The notes under the pieces: model-generated
Seen by the model: the letters and a program-made list of their open reading frames with translations, nothing else
What the model was told of the DNA's origin: nothing
Database searches by the model: none
Translations under genes and position numbers: made by a program
DNA from: Agapetus fuscipes
Taxonomy: Eukaryota > Arthropoda > Insecta > Trichoptera > Glossosomatidae
Assembly (NCBI GenBank): GCA_951799405.1
Contig: OX637353.1
Location: forward strand, 8,246,001 to 8,310,000
DNA: 64,000 bases
Direction of reading: 5' to 3'
Part shown: positions 44,801-52,718 of the stretch, piece after piece
Layout: the number at the start of each line of letters is the position of its first letter
Numbering within the stretch: position 1 is the stretch's first letter

Positions 44801-47800
44801 TTGTCTGCAGTGGAGGCGACCATGAAGCTGGCAAAGTTTAGTCTTCCTAGGAGACTTTCCGCCAGTTTTAAGGACCATTTTCGAGAAGTCAGTATTGCTC
44901 GAAGTGAGTGGCACAATGCCTCTTGCTTCCGGTAAGAAATGAATTTGCAATTGTTATGCGTGTCCCAAACGATTCCCAAGTACTCTAATTGTTGAGTGGG
45001 GAAGAGCACTGACTTCTGGAGATTTACATACCACCCCAGAGATTGTAGGATATCTACTGCTAGATGCGATTGATTGATACGAAGATCGTCCTTGGATTGG
45101 TTCGCAAGGAGGAAGTCGTCGAGATAAACGATTGTCCGGATATCTCGTCGCAGCAGTAAGTAGTTGGGCTACCCAATTTGTGAGGGTTGCAAACATTCTG
45201 GGGGCAGATGAAAGGCCAAAGATGCGATTGCCGACAAAGATCGTCCTTGGATTGGTTCGCAAGGAGGAAGTCGTCGAGATAAACGATTGTCCGGATATCT
45301 CGTCGCAGCAGTAAGTAGTTGGGCTACCCAATTTGTGAGGGTTGAAAACACTCTGGGGGCAGATGAAAGGCCAAAGATGCGATTGCCGACAAAGATCGTC
45401 CTTGGATTGGTTCGCAAGGAGGAAGTCGTCGAGATAAACGATTGTCCGGATATCTCGTCGCAGCAGTAAGTAGTTGGGCTACCCAATTTGTGAGGGTTGA
45501 AAACATTCTGGGGGCAGATGAAAGGCCAAAGATGCGATTGTCGACAAAGATCGTCCTTGGATTGGTTCGCAAGGAGGAAGTCGTCGAGATAAACGATTGT
45601 CCGGATATCTCGTCGCAGCAGAAAGTAGTTGGGCTACCCAATTTGTGAGGGTTGCAAACATTCTGGGGGCAGATGAAAGGCCAAAGGGCAGACTTGTCAT
45701 CTGAAGTAATTCTCCTCGATAGACCAGTCGCAAAAATCTCCGATGTGCTATTGGGAGATGAAAGTAAGCTTGCGATAGGTCTATTTTCGACAACCAATCG
45801 TTTGGCTGCAGAAACTTTGACACTTTGTAGTGGCTTATGAGTTTGAACGGAGCCGGGTCTAGGAAGAAGTTTTAACGATTTCAGGTTGAAAATCATTCTC
45901 GGGGAATCGTCCGATTTGAGTGTTAGGAACATTTTTGATAAGAAACTCTGACACTTTGTAGTGGCTTATGAGTTTGAACGGAGCCGGGTCTAGGAAGAAG
46001 TTTTAACGATTTTGGTTGAAAATCATTCTCGGAGAATCGTCCGATTTGAGTGTTAGGAACATTTTTGATAAGAAACTCTGACACTTTGTAGTGGCTTATG
46101 AGTTTGAACGGAGCCGGGTCTAGGAAGAAGTTTTAACGATTTTGGTTGAAAATCATTCTCGGGGAATCGACCGATTTGAGTGTTAGGAACATTTTTGATA
46201 AGAAGCTGGGAGATGACTCCGCTGCCTCTATAACTCCGGATTCGGTCATTTCCTTTATTTGAGAGTCCATTTCGGGTGAAGGACTCGTCTGGTATAGCAT
46301 TAAGTGGCTCCCTCTGGGAAACCAGATAATCTATCCTTGGGTCCAAGACAACCCTAAGCCGTTTCTGACGCCGCGGCGGTGAACCTGATTCCGAAGTGTC
46401 ATATCCGCATTTTTACATCCACACATTGAGATATATACTATAGAGTCGCAACCATCATACAATCAGGAAAAAAATGTCAAGCCGAAGTCCGTTGGAAACG
46501 TTTTAATGCAGATGCAAGGAGACAATCAGTTTTTACCCAGCTTCTGCATCAAATAACGCGCACTGTACTCTCAGGTTAAAACGAGATAGCAATAATTTTA
46601 GCAAACACATGGCAGACTTCAAACACGACAAAAAGGGCTGGATGTCATAATTCTCTGATATAAAATTCCCCTACAGTAATACTATTAAAAATGAATGTCA
46701 GATTAAAATGAAATGTAACTTTAGTCCTTTACTTTTAAAAATAATATGAGCAAGTCTTCAACCAGCAACCCGGCAGTATACAACCTTATTGTCGGTGTCA
46801 AATGTGTAACATTAATTAAAATATATTTAAGAAAAACTTATTTTTTTTTAAAAATAAATTGTTTTAATAATTAATCTGTGCTAGTATGTTGTGTTTTTTT
46901 CATTTGTGCATGTTGTATAATTGATCAAGTTCACAAACAATGGTGTTTGAAAACTCCAATCACAATATTTAGACATTTATGGCAATATGTATTACCACCT
47001 GTCACGTCCGTTCGCTGTGTAAGTCTGCGTGAGACTGACGAGCCTCAAAATCGGGTTTTTCTCGAGTACGACTTTTGACTTACTACAGGGTGCTACGTGT
47101 TTCGAGCAACGTTACGTCTCTAGTATATATACCTCAATGCATCCACATCACCTGAATCCTGTGAGATTTCGGCGGGAGGTGGCCTTTTTTTGTTATCACA
47201 ACTCATAACACTGATTTTGATGTTATCTAAAGTAAAAACTCCGTTAAAATAACGAAAAACGTTTTTCGTAAATGCGTGGCATACCCACAAAAATACATTA
47301 TATTTTTGTAGGTATGCCACGCTTATACACTTTTAAACACCACAATTTCGCCTGTTTTAGTTTTTAATTGTTCACAGGGACACAAGATGGTAAAATAACA
47401 CTCTTTTTTAAATGTTTTTGCCCAGGAATATTGTCAATTCACTCAAATTTTCGAAGGTGAATTCAACTGACATGTGACCACAAGGGAAAAATGACGCTTT
47501 ATGACAAATGGCCACCGGTATATGGGGGAACTAGAAATAGGGAAACAGGAAATGGGGAAAAAGCGACCATAGAGTAGAAAAGTGCCTAAAGTGTAAAAAA
47601 GTGCAAATCAAAGCCCCAGGAATAGACTAAAAAACCACATAAAAGGGAAAAAGTGATTGTTTCTCTCATAATATGGACTCCAGAATATGGACTCCAGACA
47701 TCTCTCAGAACACATAATAAGAACTACAACACCTGTTTCAGGCCCTCAAATTTTCCAAAATATTGCATTTTCATTGAAGTTAACATTTGAATTTTCCTTG

Positions 47801-47855
47801 TTTCAGATATAACGCTAAGAGGCGTCACTGGAGGCGCACAAAGTTGAAGCTGTAA
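26888..47855 (+). CDS. RpL39: Large ribosomal subunit protein eL39 (RpL39)
   Basis: eL39 is a small basic protein lining the exit tunnel of the 60S subunit. There are three coding exons: 26888-26890 (ATG only), 26989-27092 and 47807-47855, totalling 156 nt for 51 aa, the family's normal length. The product begins [20 protein letters not shown] and contains [18 protein letters not shown] and [12 protein letters not shown], which fits a full-length functional protein. Splice sites are consensus (ATG|GTAATA, TTTCAG|TCT, AG|GTATGT, TTTCAG|ATA). Intron 1 is 98 bp; intron 2 is 20,714 bp and is filled with nested mobile elements. An AATAAA signal lies at 47919-47924. The exon sequence shows no damage, so this looks like the working gene rather than a processed copy. 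Confidence 0.97.
27567..27731 (+). repeat. 5' LTR of the gypsy element
   Basis: 165 bp, TG...CA bounded. It contains an AATAAAAAATTTGCG block that could serve as the polyadenylation region in the 3' copy. It appears identical to 38170-38334. Confidence 0.93.
27732..27750 (+). other. Primer-binding site of the gypsy element
   Basis: TTGGTGACCCCGACGTGG immediately follows the 5' LTR, the expected place and TGG-start for a tRNA 3'-end match. I did not assign the tRNA. Confidence 0.75.
27757..28599 (+). pseudogene. LINE A ORF1 (gag-like, zinc knuckle), 5'-truncated
   Basis: The frame is open from the insertion junction and lacks an initiating Met. The C-terminal part has three cysteine knuckles: [27 protein letters not shown] and [11 protein letters not shown]. 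These are typical of the RNA-binding ORF1 of jockey/CR1-group LINEs. It ends [18 protein letters not shown]. Unlike most such elements, about 430 bases of non-coding sequence separate it from ORF2. Confidence 0.8.
29029..31305 (+). pseudogene. LINE A ORF2, endonuclease and reverse transcriptase, 5' part
   Basis: It starts at an ATG and runs 758 codons. An apurinic-type endonuclease occupies the first third ([55 protein letters not shown]). The reverse transcriptase follows ([72 protein letters not shown]). The frame closes at a TAA next to an A run. The conserved context (GLLIN then KKTKIM) resumes one base out of phase, so a one-base deletion probably broke it before or besides the nested insertion. 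It continues at 33183. Confidence 0.9.
31393..33175 (-). mobile_element. LINE B, 5'-truncated, inserted antisense in LINE A ORF2
   Basis: It is flanked by 7-bp repeats TGCCTTC (31386-31392 and 33176-33182). On the minus strand it carries a 468-codon reverse-transcriptase frame, then a 3' tail of about 370 bases ending in a CTTAG(ATTATAG)n-type run. That tail is the source of the short copies at 1213, 1731, 2188, 5540, 8250, 12507 and 63505. It lacks the endonuclease and the N-terminal part of the reverse transcriptase. This is the innermost, and hence youngest, layer of the stack. Confidence 0.9.
31762..33168 (-). CDS. LINE B reverse transcriptase, N-terminally truncated
   Basis: The 468-codon frame is free of stops. 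Reverse-transcriptase motifs in order: [98 protein letters not shown]. Then come a thumb-like [48 protein letters not shown], and the basic [13 protein letters not shown] tail ending in [10 protein letters not shown]. The GRGRPRK-type tail and YGSEAWT motif suggest the RTE/related group; the clade is not certain. The open frame despite 5' truncation points to a recent insertion. Confidence 0.88.
   Translation of the reverse strand: MNAGVVPMDWRKAVIVPIYKGKGDKKDCQNFRPISLLSIPGKVFCKVIIKNVILTTSKRVSDIQSGFMAGRGCVDQIFTLRQLVEKQLSVRGKLFTAFVDLEKAFDSVDRGMLWDVLKAYGVNGALLNAVHANYENSMACIRIDGEYSEWFEVFKGVRQGCVMSPWLFNIVMDKCVRDARLDDCGLMIGESKVSVLLYADDAVLVSDSAVELQMMLSRLNEALKGNNLKLNARKTKVLIFERDDENMNYEFKINGMNVDVVNEFVYLGSKFEKDGRMAGEFERRIMKGRCVLGATACIARNQNLSKNVRLAVHGGILVPTLMYGSEAWTVSEREISKVHTVEMDYLRSMIGKKRSDRVRNDFVREECGVRESVKVKIKRSMLRWFGHLERMSDERLTKKVYVARIDGCRGRGRPRKVWKDQISEIANDWDIQSHNKRRTCMKKVMTLDEMKEVCKDRKKWRLICNVDF
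33183..33838 (+). pseudogene. LINE A ORF2 C-terminal part, downstream of LINE B
   Basis: It resumes the LINE A frame after the TGCCTTC duplication: [49 protein letters not shown] and, at the end, [15 protein letters not shown] before a stop. This is the usual C-terminal domain of jockey/CR1-group ORF2. About 200 bases of 3' UTR and the poly(A) tail follow. Confidence 0.85.
34138..34974 (+). CDS. Gypsy element Gag
   Basis: It starts at ATG 34138 ([20 protein letters not shown]) and runs 278 codons with no stop. The middle is a capsid-like helical region ([44 protein letters not shown]). The end has a basic [14 protein letters not shown] stretch and a knuckle-like [14 protein letters not shown] motif typical of arthropod Ty3/gypsy Gag. 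It overlaps the pol frame, which is reached by a -1 shift. Confidence 0.9.
   Translation: MATGENPTTCVAAVSVKLAPFWKENAALWILRAETQFRQANITVDITKFDHLVMSLDDATLTMVADIVTAPPATEKYEALKKALLNAFHESEETRITRLLNDIHLGDTKPSHMLLKMKQLAGTNSADSTIVKRLWLHRLPQSVQVILSGSNNQPLSEQAATADRIMEVYQNSEHTVAATSQSSALTASSTSPKTEESNMQYIIKQLEAINKRLERLEQCNRNRSQSRNRNHNRDLKNNQNGKQNQQTGYCYFHNKYGNKAYKCTEPCKFPGNFTSPPQ
34923..38093 (+). CDS. Gypsy element Pol (protease, RT, RNase H, integrase)
   Basis: The -1 frame relative to Gag is open throughout; the first Met of the open frame is at 34923, but the usable start is by frameshift from Gag. Counted from there: protease at about 40-52 ([13 protein letters not shown]), reverse transcriptase around YIDDILIAS (about 341), RNase H from [13 protein letters not shown] (about 493), integrase zinc finger (HDISHTG ... 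CISCQRT, about 684-725), catalytic D ([10 protein letters not shown]), D ([10 protein letters not shown]) and E ([10 protein letters not shown]). A GPF-type C-terminal module ([15 protein letters not shown], about 965) and a T/P-rich tail follow. All catalytic motifs I can check are intact, so the polyprotein could have been functional before the LINE insertion in the leader. Confidence 0.95.
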   Translation: MHRTLQVSGKLHKPPTVAASEELKKNCCRLVIRDQRSNKRFLIDTGSDISAIPKTVNTPHKLASPTLYAANGTRIQTYGTHTISIDVGLRRLFSWTFIIADVTQPIIGADFLSHHNLLVDLKKKQLVDGTTGLIAIANRLLGPSDGLSTIDVNNKDDYNMILQQFPSITRPQIHHASTRHSVKHAIQTTGRPVFAKARRLAPKQLEAAKEEFRKMCEQGICQPSKSSWSSPLHMVSKPNGGWRPCGDYRQLNAQTIPDRYPIPSLQDFSHKLNKMSIFSTIDLTRAYHQIPIEDDDVEKTAIITPFGLFEFKAMQFGLCNAAQSFQRFMHKVLQDLEFCFVYIDDILIASRDATQHKDHLRQLFTRLTEYGLVINPDKCVFGAQEVKFLGQLINKQGIKPAEEKVKAICDYALPTTAKDLRRFLGMINFYRKFIPKAIEKQQILYDSIAKVKKGDKKPITWTEEMIHAFQQTKTDLANATLLIHSDENAEISIMVDASNTAMGAVLQQWTHNQWSPLAFYSKKFSAAQLKYSTYDRELTALYEAVKYFRRMLEGRSFHIKTDHKPITYAFNKNKQNASPRQERQLDYVSQFTTDIRYVPGEENVVADALSRVETIAIPPQTDFEQMAEEQKQDSELETFFTENSSLQMKQLLIPGGNKMIWCDTSTGTIRPFVPRSMRKNIIQQYHDISHTGPKPTYKSIRTRYVWPNMQSDIKKLVKTCISCQRTKTSRHTTSPLQEFPTPDERFQWIHIDLVGPLPPSQGQTYCLTIIDRYTRWPEAIPISDITAKTVAAALITNWIARFGVPATIVTDQGRQFESQLFFEITKTLGIKHNRTTAYHPQSNGLIERWHRTLKAAIKAHTTVKWTEHLPMILLGLRNAIREDIGHSPAELTYGTTLRLPGDFFQDTTPAEPGSFARELQQSLQDIRPTPTGNHGKRRTFVHKALKDCTHVFVRTDASRTPLQAPYEGPFSVAKKSEKYFSVMIKGQAKNITIDRLKPAYMPEDTTETTNADPKPVPVVARENTPTTATPATPGTPATTTTTTRSGRKVHFPDRFY
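34947..34953 (+). promoter_or_regulatory. Candidate -1 ribosomal frameshift heptamer GGGAAAC
   Basis: The heptamer sits in the Gag-Pol overlap in the correct phase (G GGA AAC relative to Gag codons), seven codons before the Gag stop. A -1 slip there enters the open pol frame upstream of the protease. A downstream stimulatory structure was not evaluated. Confidence 0.7.
38170..38334 (+). repeat. 3' LTR of the gypsy element
   Basis: 165 bp, appearing identical to 27567-27731, and followed by the ACAT target duplication. Confidence 0.93.
38874..41747 (-). mobile_element. Sola-like DNA transposon, 2874 bp, apparently complete
   Basis: Terminal inverted repeats of about 30 bp begin CAGGAGGTGAGATTCAAAA at both ends. 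The target duplication is AAGT (38870-38873 and 41748-41751), and the empty site is seen in the sister repeat at 58608-58996. A motif of the type GGACTTGACYATTTTTGAA is repeated about four times inside each end. A two-exon transposase gene lies on the minus strand. The 4-bp duplication and protein motifs recall the Sola superfamily; that assignment is from memory and needs a database check. Confidence 0.82.
39340..41390 (-). CDS. Putative Sola-like transposase, two exons, about 602 aa
   Basis: I join exon 1 (41390-41296, ATG at 41390) to exon 2 (41053-39340). The phase works if the donor is AG|GTCCGT and the acceptor TTTTCAG. The N-terminus is basic ([20 protein letters not shown]) and leads into a Cys cluster ([14 protein letters not shown]). 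The middle has [13 protein letters not shown]. Candidate catalytic acids sit in [24 protein letters not shown] and [11 protein letters not shown], with GHSYIPPD between the last two. The frame ends with an acidic [18 protein letters not shown] tail. Such proteins are widespread in insect genomes as uncharacterised (DUF7869-type, from memory). The frame has no internal stop, so the copy may be young. A DDE role is inference. Confidence 0.75.
42107..42481 (+). other. RpL39 intron 2, no recognised element
   Basis: This short stretch lies between repeat family B and the DIRS-like element. It carries a duplicated CATTTCATTAGATTTT motif near 42437-42471, with no coding sequence. Confidence 0.4.
42757..42860. 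other. DIRS internal complementary region, copy A
   Basis: It reads CATAATAAGAGTTTTAATGG through AAAACTCCCCCATTATGTG to TCTGAGAGATGTCTGGAGTC. This is the reverse complement of the element's right terminus joined directly to its left terminus, the arrangement used in the DIRS circular-intermediate model. Confidence 0.85.
42895..44175 (-). pseudogene. DIRS copy A RNase H end and tyrosine recombinase, deleted
   Basis: The 426-codon frame begins with RNase H residues ([35 protein letters not shown]). It continues with a recombinase ([13 protein letters not shown] with the first Arg, GSTRSAVAS with the second, FRKYYQKEM with the nucleophile Tyr). Compared with copy B (545 codons) it lacks a block of about 100 residues after CAIFQNA and short pieces elsewhere, all in frame. 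Confidence 0.85.
44391..44945. repeat. 186-bp tandem array, three copies (DIRS copy A)
   Basis: Units start at 44391, 44577 and 44763 with GGTGACAGGTGCTTCAGTGG. The same array with the same period is in copy B (52719, 52905, 53091). 186 is a multiple of three, and one minus-strand frame stays open through all units. Confidence 0.9.
45065..45690. repeat. 155-bp tandem array, about four copies (DIRS copy A only)
   Basis: Units begin GATGCGATTG at 45065, 45221, 45376 and 45531. The unit covers the RT motif region (YLDDFLLAS frame). 155 is not a multiple of three, so the array shifts the frame. Copy B has a single unit here. Confidence 0.88.
45811..46203. repeat. 130-bp tandem array, three copies (DIRS copy A only)
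   Basis: Units begin GAAACTTTGACACTTTGTAG or GAAACTCTGACACTTTGTAG at 45811, 45942 and 46072. The array is single-unit in copy B. Confidence 0.88.
46424..47139. mobile_element. MITE inserted in DIRS copy A, 716 bp
   Basis: It is flanked by perfect 8-bp repeats CATCCACA (46416-46423, 47140-47147). The inverted ends are CATTGAGATATATACTATAG on the left and CATTGAGGTATATATACTAG as reverse complement of the right. The 8-bp duplication fits hAT or P-type elements. It has no coding capacity. Confidence 0.85.
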
Positions 47856-47918
47856 ATGAACAATCTCCATTTATTATTCAATATAATGGATTCATTAAAA
47901 ACTTAAGTAAATTCCTGA

Positions 47919-47924
47919 AATAAA
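47919..47924 (+). terminator. RpL39 polyadenylation signal AATAAA
   Basis: It lies 64 bases after the RpL39 stop codon, a normal distance for this very short 3' UTR. Confidence 0.75.
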
Positions 47925-48067
47925 CCGCTCCAACAAAGCAAATCTTTCATTTTATAAAGAAACCTACAAACCTATCCTTCCCATATCTAAGTGGACCGTT
48001 TAGAAAGGTGTATGGTTTGGCCCAATACATGCTTCACTAGGAGTAACTGAATGGATGATCACAATCT

Positions 48068-48300
48068 GACCGGTCCGTAGCTCAGTGGTAACACTGCTGA
48101 CTCTGAATGGGAAGGTTGTGGGTTTGAATCCCGGCGGAGCACAAAAAATATACCATTTATATTTTCAGATTTGCTCTTCGCTGGGTTGAAAAATTCATAA
48201 ACCTTTACCAATGACCGGTCACTTAAGGTCCATCCAGCCTTACAGCAACTGTGTCTTGCTTGAGTATTGGCGCTTCGTAGCGACGACCAAGCTCGTACAC
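48068..48300 (+). repeat. SINE family C, tRNA-derived
   Basis: The head GACCGGTCCGTAGCTCAGTG with TTTGAATCCCGGCGG resembles tRNA boxes A and B. The body (GCTGGGTTGAAAAATTCATA, CCAGCCTTACAGCAAC, ATTGGCGCTTCG) matches the copies at 18661 and 13633. Confidence 0.8.
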
Positions 48301-50260
48301 CTCTACGGCACTACAAGTGTCATAGACCCCAGAATCTAGGGAATCTCCCGCACAGGATTTCTGAAAAATAAAATCAGGAAGTCCTGATTTCATTTAGGTA
48401 ACGGATCCTTGATCCTTATGATCCTTGGCTCATCACCACCTAAGAACTTACCCGTTCTAAATGATTGACGGTTATGAGTTTTCACTTAACCGAGTTTCAT
48501 CTTGACAATGCACCAACAAATTCCTGTAAGTAAACAGGTCTAAGGAAATTTCTGAAAATAAGTAAAGAAAGCTGATCTATAAATCATAGTAATTAATAGT
48601 CAAACAGTGATGAGAGGGAAAAGTATACAATATCAAACAAATTCATTGTATTCCTACTTCATCATTACACTATGTTGAGTTTCATGTTGTGAGGCACAGA
48701 GTACTGTGAGGTGAATTACTTAAAACTTGTACAAAGGGCTACGGCGATTGTGGATTGTCTGGCCACTCCGTCTGCCTAGAACTAATAGGGAAAACGGCTA
48801 ATATTTATTATGACACGAAGTAAAGGGTGCGTGGTTATTTTTTGTCACAAATTAGCTTATCACCAACTTTTAGTAATGGCGATAGCTCTCTCTGGCAAAG
48901 GAACAAGCGGGCAAACAACATGCCAGTTTCCATGCCTTTCAAGCCTCAGTAGCTGTCACTTTTCCCTTCCGAAGACGTAGCATTACATCTTATCCTTTCT
49001 AAGGAGCTGCCAAGTCCCACCATAATCGAAAGGAGTAACTTAGCTGACAAATATACAGTGAGTAATGTAGTCCACAGGATGTAGTCAATAATCTATTTTG
49101 ACATAGGGTTAGGTTACTGCAGTCCAGCATCCAGTTAGGGTTCCAGAGTAAAGAAATGTAATTTGGCAGGGTGACTTCATCTTTTTTGTTTGGACTCTGT
49201 TCTATGAGCACCACATTTGGAGCAATAAATACATACAGGATTATTGGTGTCAATTCATTCATCTCATCCTGACTCCGTGCGGCGGGCCTGAGTTTGGGTC
49301 TTGGATTTTCAAAATTAGAGACCTGACTCGGTGAGACCGTGGATGCTCAGCTATTTCACAAATAGTAAAAGAAAATAAGCATATTGGTGTTTTGTAATAA
49401 ATAAGAATATATTTGTTATGAATTATATGATACAGCATTCACTAAACATAAAGAGTAAGTATGTCAATAATAAGTTTTGGAAAATCTGGGTTGCACATTT
49501 CAAAATCAAGAAAAATATTTATTAAAAGTTCAATTTTTGAATAATCAATTGAATTGTAAATAATATTGTGAGTCATCTTTGCACATCATACAGAAGTTGC
49601 GAAGGATTTCAAAATCAAGCACAACACATTCCTATCATACAAAGTTGTCAGATAGTACAGTTGAAAAAAATAGTGCAAATTCCCTCAGATCTTCTTTCCT
49701 TCAATTCTCTTAAGATCCTGCAGAAGAAAAATAAACTTAATTTACAAATCCTGTAACCGAAGCAAAATGTGAATCAACTTTTTCCAACCCGCAACGATGT
49801 GCCTCTTAATCGCAACTGTAACTCTGTCGCATTTTCACTAGGGATGCCCTGAGTGCCCTCAGAATAGTTACGGTCTCCTCTTAAAAAGGGAAAAAAGGCA
49901 AAGTTCAGTTCAAGGGAAGATACAGGAAAACCAGCTCCATGCATTGACTATTGCAACAAAAATAAATGTTGAAAGGATCATACTACATTTTTTCTCATTG
50001 GAATAAGTACTTATATTTCTGAGTGTGTAAGTACACTATGAAAACAACTCAAAGATAACATTTGTTCATAAATTAAAACAAGACAAAACAATCTGATGTG
50101 TGCCTGGTGAAAATTGATATAAATTCACAACAAATAATATACCTCCGAAGGTAGAAGAAGTTCAAAAACAAAACAAATTAAAAATAAATAATGTCAACCC
50201 ACAAAGAATGCTTGTTAGCATAAGTAGGAACACGTATGAATAATAAACACAAAAATATGA
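48301..50260. other. Intergenic DNA with a decayed LINE end
   Basis: A minus-strand match to the (ACAGTT)-tailed LINE 3' end lies at about 49808-49875 (CAACTGTAACTCTGTCGC). The rest is AT-rich with no recognised gene or terminal repeats. Confidence 0.35.
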
Positions 50261-50261
50261 T

Positions 50262-50469
50262 TTTATTTCATGGCAGTAAAAATTAAAAGGCATTATAAAA
50301 TAAGCTTTAACTAAAGGAGATAGAATTCATTTTACTACAAGTGATTTGTCTTCTGCTATGTGGAAACATCAATTTTCTAGTCAACTGAAACATATTTGCA
50401 ATCTATTTAATTAGCTAGCTCCTTGTTGATTTCCAGTTTCACAGTCTCATCCACAAGGGAATACAAAAT
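50262..50469 (-). pseudogene. Orphan 3' exon-like segment of an unidentified gene
   Basis: On the minus strand, immediately after the DIRS copy B boundary, a frame reads YSLVDETVKLEINKELAN and stops at 50407-50409. It is followed by about 140 bases of AT-rich UTR-like sequence and an AATAAA (plus coordinates 50262-50267). It looks like the last coding codons and 3' UTR of a minus-strand gene, cut by the DIRS insertion or spliced from further upstream. I could not find further exons and do not recognise the peptide. It could also be chance. Confidence 0.25.
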
Positions 50470-50731
50470 AGGGGAGTTTTACCTACCATTAAAACTCTTA
50501 TTATGTTTCTATAGATGTCTGGAGTCCATATTATGAGAGAAACAATCACTTTTCCCCTTTTATGTGGTTTTTTAGTCTATTCCTGGGTCTTTGATTTGCA
50601 CTTTTTTACACTTTAGGCACTTTCTACTCTATGGTCGCTTTTTCCCCATTTCCTGTTCCCTATTTCCAGTTTCCCCATAACCCGGTCGCAATTTTTCATA
50701 AAGCTCATAATACACCAGGTAGGGGTTACCT

Positions 50732-50830
50732 GGACTCCAGACATCTATAGAAACATAATAAGAGTTTTAATGGTAGGTAAAACTCCCCTATTATGTGTTC
50801 TGAGAGATGTCTGGAGTCCATATTATGAGA
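50732..50830. other. DIRS internal complementary region, copy B
   Basis: It contains AGAGTTTTAATGGTAGGTAA, AACTCCCCTATTATGTGTTC and TGAGAGATGTCTGG, the reverse complement of this copy's right end joined to its left end. The junction variant (one A, four G) matches copy B's own ends rather than those of copy A. Confidence 0.82.
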
Positions 50831-50866
50831 GATCTGTCTATTATCTCCTGGTGACCGGGGACGTCT

Positions 50867-52504
50867 TTATTTGATATTAACTGGTTGAAATAGGGAAAGA
50901 TCTTCTGGAGCTGTATGTTTCAACATCTCTTTCTGATAGTATTTTCTGAAAGTGTTTTCCTTTTTCCAGTTGCCTCTTTCCAGTATGTTATCTATTGGAT
51001 TAAGTGATGCGACCGCTGAACGTGTGCTGCCGGGAGTGGCCTCTACTCCTGCTGATTTTAGCGTGTTCTTTACCCATCCTCCTATGATTGTTCTTGCAGC
51101 TGCCTTCACTTGTACTCGGGTGCTGATGAACAGGTTATAAAGATTTTGTCCTGATCTCCTTTCGCGTGATAGTTCAATCAGCTTCCTTATCCAGAAGACT
51201 GGGTTGACGTTGTGTTCCTTGGATTCCAGAAGTCTCCGATTAGATTGTCGGTGTTTGAGGGTATCTGTTTTTGATCTAAAGAATGGAATTAACACAATTG
51301 ATGTGCCTTCGTCGAGAATGTTTCCTTCTGTGATATTTAGCAAGGTCAGATCGTGTACTCTTCTTCCTGAAGATAACAGAAGTAAGATTGCCGTTCTACA
51401 CGCAACTTCATAGAGAGAATCTGATCGAGGAGTGTTCCTGACTAGCCAGTCTCTCACTATCTGCCGATTCCACACAGGGGACTTAGGAGGGTTGATCTTT
51501 ACCATTGCTAGTGCTTTTAATGTTTTTAAATTTAATTTCACTAGGAAATCTGAGCTGAGATTATTTTCCATCATTGCGTTGCAGAAGGTTACGATGGCTG
51601 ACTTGTGTACCAGCATAGTCCTGTATGATAGTTTTTCGTTAATGAACAGTTGCGCTAGATACCTTGCCAATTGATTAGGAGATGGTGTGTTGGGATGGGT
51701 ATTATTCGCCAGTATCCAGCGGCACCATCTTTGCCAAGCAGGTTTATATGTGTTGAGTGGGGAAGCTCGCCATCCTGACAGGAACAGTCTTTTCTCTTCC
51801 GCGTTCCAGGAATTTAAGATACTGTCCCCAGTCCCAATTTTCCACACTTCCATTTCCAGATCCTGAATCCTGGGTGGTGGATTGCCTGTTGATGTGTTGA
51901 TTAGTACTGACACCAGGTTCGGTATTTGCATCGGAGGTACGAGTGATCGACGAATTAAGTCTGGACGCCAGAAGACCCTCTGCCACCTCGGGACCACGAG
52001 TAGGTAAGTTCCGGTCGCCCCGTTTAGGTGCCTCAGGATCCTCGGTATAAGGTTTGGCGGAGGAAATATCCGACCCACATTGTAGAGCCAGTGCCGACTG
52101 AAGGCGTTTTGAAAGATTGCGCATGAGTCTGTGGAGTCTCTGGACACGTAAGTTGAACTCATGTGTGCCATGGTGGATGCGAACAGGTCTATATCTGGTA
52201 CTCCGAAATGATTGAAAATGGCCTTCGTTGCTGTTGGTAAGAGATGCCACTCTGGAGGGGATCTTCCTCTTGATAGGTGATCCGCGTCTCCGTATCTTCC
52301 CGGTAGGTACTGCGCTGTTAGCGAGATTTCCCATTGGTCTGCCAGAGTCAACAGATCTCGAGTAAGATTTAGGAGTGTTTTGGATCTGGTGCCCCCTTCC
52401 TTGCGGATGTAGGCGACTACTGTCGTGTTGTCTGATTGTACCAGAATTTCGGAGCCGGAAAGGTCGTGCGCTGTGCGTTGCAGGGTTGCAAAAACAGCGA
52501 ACAA
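50867..52504 (-). CDS. DIRS copy B RNase H end and tyrosine recombinase
   Basis: The 545-codon open frame. Residues 1-95 are the end of RNase H ([34 protein letters not shown]). A linker follows, with [11 protein letters not shown] and FPPPNLIPRILRHL, as in DIRS and Ngaro pol. From about residue 235 comes the recombinase: N-terminal SAM-like part ([28 protein letters not shown]), then catalytic [26 protein letters not shown] and [13 protein letters not shown]. It would catalyse integration of a circular DNA intermediate. The frame is intact, unlike copy A, but upstream domains are out of frame. Confidence 0.88.
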   Translation of the reverse strand: MFAVFATLQRTAHDLSGSEILVQSDNTTVVAYIRKEGGTRSKTLLNLTRDLLTLADQWEISLTAQYLPGRYGDADHLSRGRSPPEWHLLPTATKAIFNHFGVPDIDLFASTMAHMSSTYVSRDSTDSCAIFQNAFSRHWLYNVGRIFPPPNLIPRILRHLNGATGTYLLVVPRWQRVFWRPDLIRRSLVPPMQIPNLVSVLINTSTGNPPPRIQDLEMEVWKIGTGDSILNSWNAEEKRLFLSGWRASPLNTYKPAWQRWCRWILANNTHPNTPSPNQLARYLAQLFINEKLSYRTMLVHKSAIVTFCNAMMENNLSSDFLVKLNLKTLKALAMVKINPPKSPVWNRQIVRDWLVRNTPRSDSLYEVACRTAILLLLSSGRRVHDLTLLNITEGNILDEGTSIVLIPFFRSKTDTLKHRQSNRRLLESKEHNVNPVFWIRKLIELSRERRSGQNLYNLFISTRVQVKAAARTIIGGWVKNTLKSAGVEATPGSTRSAVASLNPIDNILERGNWKKENTFRKYYQKEMLKHTAPEDLSLFQPVNIK

Positions 52505-52718
52505 CTCTTTTCGGTTGGAGTGCTACTTCTTTTGTTGAACGGTCCACTGTCCTGACAGCATCAAGTCGTCCAGAGTTGCTCCCCAAGCTAAGTCTGACGC
52601 ATCTGTTGTCAAGAAATGTCCGAAGGTTTCCCTGTGGATGGAACTTGATTCGTTCGCATTCCCTATCCACCACTCTATTTCTTGTAAGCTGTCCTCGGTC
52701 ATTTGTATGGACCCTCTT

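Larger units (their letters stand above)
42482..47718 (-). mobile_element. DIRS-like retrotransposon, copy A (rearranged)
   Basis: The ends are inverted repeats of about 240 bp (42482-42732 and 47480-47718). No direct target duplication is seen, as expected for DIRS. An internal complementary region at 42757-42860 is the reverse complement of the joined right and left ends. Coding is on the minus strand and includes RNase H and a tyrosine recombinase. Relative to copy B it lacks about 1.1 kb of the Gag-side region, has small deletions in the recombinase frame, three tandem arrays, and a MITE at 46424-47139. It cannot encode intact proteins. Confidence 0.9.

Noticed and set aside
44391..45690. 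Tandem arrays considered as a CRISPR-like or satellite array
   Set aside because: The units are contiguous copies of retrotransposon coding sequence without spacers, in a eukaryotic element.
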